A DNA stretch of 64,000 bases, from positions 222,607,489-222,671,488 of the forward strand of contig NC_133661.1 in NCBI RefSeq assembly GCF_037893015.1, given 5' to 3'. The notes beneath the pieces were generated by a model. It was not told the DNA's origin. It did not search any database and saw only the letters and a program-made list of their open reading frames with translations. The position numbers were made by a program, and so were the translations under genes. The stretch is from Macrotis lagotis. Lineage: Eukaryota; Chordata; Mammalia; Peramelemorphia; Peramelidae. Positions 55,436-64,000 of this stretch are shown in pieces. Within the stretch, counting starts at the first letter, position 1, and each line of letters begins with the position of its first letter.

Positions 55436-55839
55436 ACTATGCTTCAGTCATCTTGAAAAATTGGTTTTTCAAATTCAAGTATAAGATCCCAGATAGCGCA
55501 ATTTGTAAATAGGAAAGGATTTGAGTCAAGTTAATATGACTAGACTACCATTTTTATTTTTCTGAGACATCAGTCATAAAAATGTAGGGAACCATCCAGT
55601 GTTTGAGAGACAAGAGCACTTCACTGGAATTCCTTCCCAGCTGGGGAATTGGAGGAGAGATATTAGTGAGAAAAAGGTTATACTTGTAATAGTCAGGGTG
55701 ATACCTGAAATGGAATGGAGAGATGAGAACAGGCATGGAGATAGTTGCAAGAAAATAGAAGCAATCAACTGCCGCTCCCCAACCAACCTATCCAAGTTCT
55801 AAGGAACCCTGAGAGCTATCTTGCAGAGAAATGGAAAGA

Positions 55840-56010
55840 AATAGTATATAATGAATTCTGAATTCAGAAGACAAGGGTTTTAGTTCTAGTACTCCAACTT
55901 CCTAGCTATATGATATTGAACAAATCATCACTTAATATCTCTGAGCTTTCTTTCCCTCATCTGTAAAATGAGTTAGTGGGGAGGGATGGATCCAGAGGTA
56001 TTCTGGAGTC
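55840..56010 (+). mobile_element. MIR-like SINE
   Basis: 'attctgaattcagaagacaa', 'ctccaacttcctagctatat' and 'cctcatctgtaaaatgagtt'. Confidence 0.75.
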
Positions 56011-56019
56011 AGATATCAG

Positions 56020-56180
56020 GATTGAGAGCCTGATTGTTAAATTTCCAGTGTGAGATTTTACCTCTTGGAAATTGATAACTGATCCAAATTTGGGTTTGAT
56101 TTATTGTGTTGTTGATTGCTGACACTTAAGAAAATGATGAAGAAAAATGACAATAATGTAGATTAAACATGGAAAAAATA
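56020..56180 (+). repeat. Unidentified interspersed repeat, copy
   Basis: 'ctgattgttaaatttccagt', 'ttggaaattgataactgatc' and 'gatgaagaaaaatgacaata'. The same order occurs at 59430-59690, and partly at 50380-50440. Confidence 0.65.
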
Positions 56181-56394
56181 TCATAGTTACTTTTGGGGAG
56201 AGTAAGGAAGCTGGTTGTTAAACATTAACCAGTACAGTCCTGGGGTGGTAATGATCTCTAGTATCTCTGCAAGTTCTAACATTCTGTGATACTACCCTCC
56301 TAGGTAGAACATCCAAAGAATTGGAGGAGGTGGGAAGAGAAGACCCTCTTTCCTCCAATCCACTTTGAGAATTAGGGGTAAGGTATCAGGATAG

Positions 56395-56560
56395 TTATAT
56401 ACTAATTATATGTATGTGTCTGCTGGTTGACCTCGAGTAAATGATTATTACTTCTGTTGGCCCTAGTATTCTCTTCTATAAAAAACAAAAGGGGGGGAGG
56501 GTTAGATGAGATGATCTATAGTCTCTTCAGTTCTGACACTGAATTTTTTTAATGTCTCTT
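56395..56560 (+). mobile_element. MIR 3' fragment
   Basis: 'ggttgacctcgagtaaatga', 'gttagatgagatgatctata' and 'gtctcttcagttctgacac'. Confidence 0.55.
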
Positions 56561-57034
56561 TTAACGTGTCTTTTTAAACATCAGCTAAAGGAACATCTTC
56601 ACCCTCCCCCATGCTGCTTCCTTGAGTCACACTACCCAGTCACCAGCCACACTGGGCCCCTTCCCTAAAAGGGAAGGGTCTGGGATCATTGTCTAAGTAG
56701 GTTTATAATATAATGATATTTTAGAACATTTGGGAGCAATATTTCTTCCATGTCTCCCGTTTTGTACATGTTGGAAATAAAAGCTCATAAGCTATGAAGC
56801 ACAGGCTTGTCTTCTAGATAGAAACAACAAGGCAAGCGGTTGTGGTCAAGACCCAATACTTTTGAGCCTGGGGAGCTTATTCAGGTCACATCCTATTTAG
56901 TAATTGCTCTAGCCACAAATGCTTCTGTCCTATCTACTCTCTAAACTTTGGCCTTCCCATTAGTAATTCCCCAAGCCCCCAAAGCACAGATGGGAATGGA
57001 AATATTCTGAGTGGAGAAAAGGACCTAGGAAGGA

Positions 57035-58005
<971 letters not shown>

Positions 58006-58165
58006 GGACGGCTAGGTGGCACAATGGATAGAGCACTGGCCCTGGAGTCAGGAGTACCTGAGTTCAAATCAGGTCTCAGACACTTAATAATTACCTAGCT
58101 GTGTGGCCTTGGGCAAGCCACTTAATCCCATTGCCTTGCAAAAACCTAAAAAAATAAAAATAAAA
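58006..58165 (+). mobile_element. SINE-A
   Basis: 'cggctaggtggcacaatgga' head and 'ttgcaaaaacctaaaaaaat' tail with (AAAAT)n. A diverged flanking repeat 'aaaagaggcatg'/'aaaaaggagtcatg' is likely the TSD. Confidence 0.95.
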
Positions 58166-58504
58166 AAATAAAAAGGAGTCATGACTAGAAAGGAGGTGGA
58201 TTGGGCTGGTAGTGAGATTGAAGGGTAACTGGATGAGACATATATCATATTCTGTGTAGCCATGGAATGTCAAGAGATACAGGGAAAGTTGGGTAGACTC
58301 CCTGTGAAATGTTAATTGGATAAAGGAAATGAATTTTAAAGTTAAAAGAAAAAAACGGATAGGTTGCTATCTGAACTGTTAAAGAGACTACCCAAATTGA
58401 TTAAGGTACAGAGTCTATCCAAGTAAGAATGTGAGAGAAGTACAGACATTGTAACTGAGTAAAGCAAGATCATTTCTGGGATAGAAAAGGAATAAGAATC
58501 AGGG

Positions 58505-58667
58505 AAGGAGTGGCTAGGTGGCGTAGTGGATAAAGCACCAGCCTTGGAGTCAGGAGTACCTGGGTTCAAATCTGGTCTCAGACACTTAATAATTACCTAG
58601 CTGTGTGGCCTTGGGCAAGCCACTTAACCCTATTTGCCTTGCAAAAAAAAACCTAAAAAAAAAAAAA
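58505..58667 (+). mobile_element. SINE-A at the outer edge of the inverted repeat
   Basis: 'gagtggctaggtggcgtagt' to 'gcaaaaaaaaacctaaaaaa'. Its poly-A abuts the left inverted-repeat arm. No clear TSD was found. Confidence 0.93.
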
Positions 58668-59062
58668 CAAAGATGAAAATAAGAAAGTCTCTGCCCTTAA
58701 AAATCTTACCCCTAGGAAGGAGAAGAATGAAGGGAATAAATATTTGCAGAACCCCTACTATGTGCTATCATTACAACTACCTTGGGAGGTAGGTTCATTA
58801 GTATACCCATATTATAGTTGAAGAAATGAGACAAACAAAGGTTAAGTGACTTGCCCAGGGTCACAAAGCCAGTACCTATCTGAGGCTGGATTTGAATTCA
58901 TGTCTTCCTGATGACAGACCCAGAACTTTGTCCACTGCATGTCCCAGCTGTATACTAGGATCGTACAACAATGAAATTTTAGGAAAGAGAGTCTAAGTAA
59001 TAGCAAGGAGGGGGTCAGGAAAGGCTTCAAGTAAGAACGAGTATGTCATCTGAGTGTGGAAG
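58666..59062 (+). repeat. Inverted repeat, left arm (MIR plus L2 sequence)
   Basis: The reverse complement matches 60778-61173 over about 395 bases with few gaps. The closest part (58670-58830) is about 90-95% identical by eye. It contains an antisense MIR ('gttaagtgacttgcccaggg') with L2-like flanks; L2 continues to about 59320. Confidence 0.85.
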
Positions 59063-59429
59063 ATTCTAAGAGGCAAAGGTGAGAGGAGGTGTGAAAGACA
59101 TTCCCTACTGAGGCAAGGAGAAGGAATAGTGATTTCAAGGAATAACTACATCAGTTTGACTGGAATATATGTGAATGAATGCAATATAGAGAGTAAGTAA
59201 GGAAAGGTAGAGAGGAACCAGACTGTGGAGGGCTTTGAATATCAGGCCAAAGACTTTGCACTTCACCCCAAAGGTAATAGAGTTTTGAATAGGAGAGTGA
59301 TGGCTGCAGATTCCAGATTAGAACCTTCCTCCAAGATCACTGCTCTTTCCTTTATGCCGATTTTGAAGAAGAGCCTCAAGCTCTTTTTTGATGGGTATTT
59401 GATATTAATATACTAGAGTAGCTTAAACT

Positions 59430-59690
59430 GAGAGAGCTGATTATTAAATTTCCATTGTGAGCATTTATGCTTTAGAAATAGGTAAATAGGGGTCAACAGA
59501 TGGAGCAGTGGATAGTTGTCTGAACCTGGAGTCAGGCAGATTTGAGTTCAGATGTGGCTTCAGATTCTTACTACCTATATGAACCTGAACCTCAATTGCC
59601 TCTAAAAAATGAAATGGGAAAACATAACAAATTAGGGATTGATTTATTGTTTTGATAATTTTAAGAACTTAAGATGGTGATGAAGAAAAT
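59430..59690 (+). repeat. Unidentified interspersed repeat with SINE inserted
   Basis: 'ctgattattaaatttccatt' to 'gctttagaaatagg', then a degraded tRNA-headed SINE (about 59488-59625, 'gagcagtggatagttgtctg'), then 'gattgatttattgttttgat' and 'gatgaagaaaatgttaataa'. It matches 56020-56180 on both sides of the SINE. Confidence 0.7.
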
Positions 59691-60429
59691 GTTAATAATG
59701 AAAAGCAACCTTAAAATCCCTTGTATACTATTTTTCTGGAGAACATATAACCAACACACCCCTGGTTATAAGCATTCTTTTCTATAATCTGTTGATTCAA
59801 TCCAATAGTTATTGGGTGCTTTTCATCAAAAATATACACAATCTTTCGTCATTTCAAGTTATAACCCAGCTCTGTTACAGGCTTAAAAGATGTCAAGACC
59901 TTATTTGGTATCCTTTATAATTCCACTTTTGCCCTAGATTAGTGAAACAGCACCAGTCTGCCCTTACAATTAAACAAGATTTCACTGACGACTTTCTCAT
60001 ACATTCTCTAACTTAATGGCCTTAACAAAATTGTAAGAAGTCAGCCAGGTCACCCTATTATCCCATTTTAAAGTGGAGGAATCTGGAACTCCAAGAGGTT
60101 TAGCATAGACTATGTCTTTCCTTCATTTCTAACCCAAGTTCTTTATTCCCACAAATAATTATCTTTAAATTGTTATACCTTCATTTGGTGACATGGTTCC
60201 ATACTAACTAATTAGAAAATTCTTCCCCTTGATTTTCCATGAACATTCTTAAGAGTTTGAAATTATTCTTTGAAAACAGATGAGATACAATAGAATTATA
60301 GAGCTGGAAGCACCAGAATTTTCCAAGTTGAGAAGAACCTTAAATATGTGGAAAATGAAGTTAAATGAGATAGCTCATTGGTAGTAGAGTCAACCTTATT
60401 TTTTTTTTTGGCTAAGAATTAGACATTAC
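59691..60429. other. Spacer of the inverted repeat, no recognised element
   Basis: AT-rich unique-looking sequence with a MIR/L3 scrap at about 60290-60350 ('agaattatagagctggaagc'). No gene. Confidence 0.4.
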
Positions 60430-60600
60430 ATTCTTTGAATTGTTTTCCTTTTTTTTATTTAGTATTTTATTTTCCCCGAACTACATGCAAAGACAATTTT
60501 TAACATTCACTTTTTTACATTTTGAGTAGTAATGGCACTTTGTGAAGAAATATGAACATATGAAAACTATAAGGTAAAAAGGGGTAGATTTCTAACTGGA
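60430..60600 (-). mobile_element. L1 3' end fragment, antisense
   Basis: 'tttagtattttattttcccc', 'actacatgcaaagacaattt' and 'taacattcacttttttacat'. Same 3' family as 62330-62700. Confidence 0.75.
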
Positions 60601-60777
60601 CCCCAGGTGATTTCAGATGAGATGGATTCCCCAGTGTGGATGCAATAAGTGCTTGAAAAATACTTTTTGAATGGATGGATGGGTGGGTAGGGAGATAGAT
60701 TCAGGTCTCTTGACTCCCAGACCAGGGCCCTCCATTTGTTAATCAGTCATTTCAACTGCGACTCCATTTGGGGTTTA

Positions 60778-61173
60778 CTTCAAGACTCAAATCACATTCT
60801 ACTTCTTAGTTGAAGCCTTTTCTGATCCCCTCCTTGCTATTACATAGCCTCTCTTTCCTAAAATTTCATTGTTGTATGTTTCCAGTATACAGCTGGGAAA
60901 TGCAAATTTCTGGGTCTGTCATCAGAAAGACATGAATTTAAATCCAACCTCAGATATATACTGGCTATGTGACCCTGGGCAAGTCACTTAACCTCTGTTT
61001 GTCTTGTTTCTTCAACTATAAAATGGGTATACTAATGACACCTACCTCCCAAGATAGTTGTAATGATAGCACATAGTAGGGGTTCTGCAAATATTTATTC
61101 CCTTCATTCTTCCCCTTCCTAGTATGGGGTAAGATTTTTAAGGGCAGAGACTTTCTCATTTTCATCTTTGTTT
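60778..61173 (-). repeat. Inverted repeat, right arm
   Basis: Reverse complement of 58666-59062. Best matched stretch: 'gttctgcaaatatttattcc' to 'agggcagagactttct'. A sense MIR is inside ('gtgaccctgggcaagtcact'). Confidence 0.85.
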
Positions 61174-61175
61174 GG

Positions 61176-61425
61176 CTTTGTTGTTCAGTCGTGATCAACT
61201 CTTTGTGACCCCATTTGGGGTTTTCTTGGCAAAGATACTGGAGTGGTTTGTCATTTCCTTCTCCAGCTCATTTTACGAATGAAGAAACTGAGGCAAACAG
61301 GGTTAAGTGACTTTCCCAAGATCACACACCTAGAAACTGTGTCTGAGGCTACATTTGAACTCAGGGAAAGGGTCTTAGCTCTAGGTCCAGCCCTATATCC
61401 ACTGAGTCACCTAGCTTCCCTTTCT
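61176..61425 (-). mobile_element. SINE-B, full length, antisense
   Basis: 'tgttgttcagtcgtgatcaa', 'ttgtgaccccatttggggtt', 'tactggagtggtttgtcatt' and 'gagtcacctagcttccc'. The 3' tail starts right at the inverted-repeat end. Confidence 0.95.
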
Positions 61426-61519
61426 TCCATAAGAGACAGCAAAATGTTGGGATGGTTGATAAGGAGCATTGAAACTGGCATTAGAAGATCACTATTGGAG
61501 TGTTTTTTGCCTCTTACTA

Positions 61520-61870
61520 ACTTTTAAGGTCACTTCAGTTTCTTCATCTGTTAGAATGGGGATGATGTTTTTCCCACTACCCACCTCATAGAAGTCCTGA
61601 GGAAACCACTTGGTAAACTTGATAAGTAGAAAGCAAACTATTGTAATCACAGAGCAGAAGAGTAGTTCAGAAGATAGAAAAAAGTCTTGGTTTGGGAAAA
61701 CCCAAGGCCTTGGCTTTGTGATCCTAAGCAAGAAATTTCACCTCTGTCTGAGTTTCCTCAACACTAAAATAGGTTTGATAATAGCATATGCATCCATGAA
61801 TTGTTCTGAAGATACAATAAGATATTTGTAAAATGCTTAACATTTTTATTATATATATTAGATACATAGT
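61520..61870 (+). mobile_element. Two MIR-like/SINE-C copies
   Basis: First at 61520-61640 ('tttcttcatctgttagaatg', 'ctcatagaagtcctgaggaa'). Second at 61650-61870 ('gtgatcctaagcaagaaatt', 'gatacaataagatatttgta'). Confidence 0.65.
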
Positions 61871-62329
61871 AAGCAGACAACAGGTGCCTAATAAATGCTT
61901 GTTTCTTCCCTTGAATGCTTTAATCGGAGATGTCAAACATGCTACATGCGATTCACAACACTGTCAAGAGCAACCCAAACCAGATTAAAATATATTTAGG
62001 AAATATTTAAGAAAATAATTAAAATATGATATTTTACAATAAAATTTATAAATTGATTTAGCTAATTAATTATGTCAAAAATATAATAAAAATAGATAAT
62101 ATAACATTTTAGAACTAAGTCAGTATGTCACACATAGAGCTCCTTATGTCCCTTTAATTGGCCCTGTTTCTATTTGAGTGTGACCCCACTATTCTAAGCA
62201 ACTCTGTGTTGTATATTCCAAAAAAGTTCGCCAAACTCTATTGATAGAAAGAGTTTCCTGAGCTGGGACTTCCCTATCCCAATGAAATTACCTGTCTAGT
62301 CCTAATCTTTTTTTTTTGGTAAGAGATTT

Positions 62330-62700
62330 TTTTTCTTTAAATTACCAACATTTTCTTTTTTAATTATTTAGTATTTTATTTTTTCCCCAATTACATGTAA
62401 AGACAATTTGTAACATTCATTTTTTTTTTACATTTTGAGTTCTAAATCTCTCCTTTCCTCCTTTCCACCCTCACTGAGAAGGCAAGCAATTTGGTATAGA
62501 TTCTATATGTAAAGTCATTCAAAACATATTTCTACATAGTCATATTGTGAAAGAAAACACAGACCAAAAAAAAAAACTTAAGAAAAATAAAAAAGGAAAA
62601 AAATGTTTTCATCATTTCTTTCTCTGGGAATGGATAGCATTTTTCATCATGAGTCCTTCAGAACTGTCTTGGATCACCAACATTTGCACAGAGGGTCATT
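62330..62700 (-). mobile_element. L1 3'UTR, antisense
   Basis: 'ttacatgtaaagacaatttg', 'agaaggcaagcaatttggta', 'cattcaaaacatatttctac', 'gggaatggatagcatttttc' and 'agaactgtcttggatcacca' follow the marsupial L1 3'UTR order. Confidence 0.8.
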
Positions 62701-62944
62701 CAAGTACTGCCTCAGTCCATAGGCTTCACCTGGCCTCATCAACTCTAGCCTTCAGAGTGAGGGAACATCTCTGTTTAGGAACTATATTACAGTTGTTATT
62801 AGGTCATGCTGCTTCCCAATCCCATGCAGCACAATGAAAGCCCTGGAGATTTAAAGTCTTCTTTGGAAATGGAAAGGAACTGTCCAGAGAGTGGCCTGCT
62901 GTAAACAAGTTCTTTTCAGATTTTCAGAATTTAAAGACTATGGT

Positions 62945-62989
62945 AGGGGCCGCTAGGTGCAAAATCCTAAAAATAAGTAAACAAATAAA
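62945..62989 (+). mobile_element. 45-bp mini-SINE-A flanked by 13-bp TSDs
   Basis: Only the first ~14 bases ('ggggccgctaggtg') and the tail ('caaaatcctaaaaataagta') of SINE-A are present. The exact TSD 'taaagactatggt' is at 62932-62944 and 62990-63002. Confidence 0.92.
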
Positions 62990-63035
62990 TAAAGACTATG
63001 GTTCTGGTTAAACTCATGTTAGGAAGATGATTTCT

Positions 63036-63200
63036 TTTTTTTTTTTTAGTGTTTTTTTTTTTTTGCAAGGCAAATGGAGTTAAATGGCTTGCCCAAGGCC
63101 ACACAGCTAGGTAATTATTAAGTGTCTGAGACCGGATTTGAACTCAGGTACTCCTGACTCCAGGGCCAGTGCTCTATCCACTGCGCCACCTAGCCACCCT
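63036..63200 (-). mobile_element. SINE-A, full length, antisense
   Basis: 'ttgcaaggcaaatggagtta' to 'cgccacctagccaccc'. The TSD 'ggaagatgatttct'/'ggaagattatttct' (one mismatch) is at 63022-63035 and 63201-63214. Confidence 0.96.
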
Positions 63201-63449
63201 GGAAGATTATTTCTTATGCTTCTACTGATCCAGGTAATTAATTGACTGTTTCCTTTCCTTGAGACCAGTTGGGGTAACAGCCTATCATAGGAAAAAATGT
63301 TCTAGATTCAGGAAGGAAGTCAGTCGGTAGATATAATTTCTCTAGTTTACCAACTCACTTGTTTTTTTTATGACTTTTCTCCAGAAGTCAGTCTCTATTT
63401 CTATAAAATGAGTTTTCATATTTTTAAAATGACCTTTCAAGTCCCTTCC

Positions 63450-63715
63450 CACTCTTGTTCAGTTGTTTTTCAATCATGTCCATCTCTTTGTGACCCCATT
63501 TGGAGTTTTCTTGACAGAGATACCAGACTGGAGTGATCTGACATTTTCTTCTCCAGTTCATTTTACAGATGAGGAAACTGAGGCAAATAGGATTAAATGA
63601 CTTGCTCAAGGACACATAGCTAGTAAGTATCTGAGGTTATATTTGAATTTAAGAAGATAAGTTTTCCTGAATCCAGGTCTAGTACTTGATCCACTTTGCC
63701 ATCTAGCTGCCCCCT
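63450..63715 (-). mobile_element. SINE-B, full length, antisense
   Basis: 'gttcagttgtttttcaatca', 'ctttgtgaccccatttggag', 'cagatgaggaaactgaggca' and 'gccatctagctgccccc'. Confidence 0.95.
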
Positions 63716-63789
63716 TCCCAGTCTAATGGTCTACAATGATAGATTTCAATTATCCCTCCTGTTCTTTCTAGTTGTGATATTCTATATCA

Positions 63790-64000
63790 AGTAGCTAAGA
63801 ATTCTGGACCTGGAATCAGGAAGACCTGAGTTCAAATATGACTTTGGTCACTTAATGTGTGATCCTGGGAAAATCATTTAACCTCTTTCTGCCTCAGTTT
63901 ACTCACCTATAAAATAGATAATGATAATGATGATAATAATAATATTCAGGGTTAATGTAAGGATCAAATAAGATGACACTTTGTAAACCTTAAATCACCA
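63790..64000 (+). mobile_element. SINE-C, running off the window
   Basis: 'gaattctggacctggaatca', 'gtgatcctgggaaaatcatt', 'gcctcagtttactcacctat', an (ATG/AAT)n expansion at 63918-63944, and 'gatcaaataagatgacactt'. Confidence 0.85.

Overview
This window is vertebrate nuclear DNA, almost certainly from a marsupial. It is dominated by interspersed repeats typical of metatherian genomes: tRNA-headed SINEs with a 'gcagctaggtggc' head, CORE/MIR-type SINEs, old L2 and CR1/L3 LINEs, and young L1 and half-L1 elements. The SINE-A tail form hints at an Australian (dasyurid-like) lineage rather than opossum, but I cannot prove that without a library search. There is no bacterial-style gene organisation. 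Nearly all long open frames are shadows of retrotransposons or simple repeats.

Host gene content is sparse and sits on the + strand. Positions 1-1401 look like the end of an intron. Positions 1402-1554 are the last coding exon of a K+-dependent Na+/Ca2+ exchanger of the NCKX3/NCKX4 type (I favour SLC24A4), followed by a 3'UTR that may end at a poly(A) signal near 4096. About 4.1-42 kb is repeat-filled intergenic DNA. A CpG island at about 42.0-43.5 kb holds a plausible short first coding exon (42594-42634) with a good splice donor. SLC24A4 is followed by RIN3 in the same orientation in mammals, so I infer this is the RIN3 promoter and that 42.6-64 kb is intron 1. The paralogous pair SLC24A3-RIN2 is the main alternative.

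Repeat layout. 8.7-14.5 kb: SINEs, L2 and a tandem SINE cluster. 14558-21550: a full-length L1 with a perfect 15-bp target site duplication (TSD), inserted into the 3' tail of an older SINE and itself hit by a SINE in ORF1. 22-26 kb: a long antisense L2 broken by five SINEs, an RT-bearing LINE and a 418-bp polypurine tract. 27553-30757 and 38083-41266: two copies of a composite half-L1 (L1-type 5'UTR plus ORF1, no ORF2) whose 3' half carries three antisense SINE-derived modules. 31.3-32.3 kb: a local tandem triplication. 44-64 kb: old SINEs/LINEs, DNA-transposon remnants, microsatellites and a roughly 395-bp inverted repeat (58.67/60.78 kb).

The most interesting signals are the composite half-L1 family with locked-in SINE modules, the shared tRNA-like SINE head attached to different tails (one matching a LINE tail in this same window), 42-bp repeats encoding the L1 ORF1 coiled coil, a 45-bp mini-SINE with 13-bp TSDs, and the inverted duplication.
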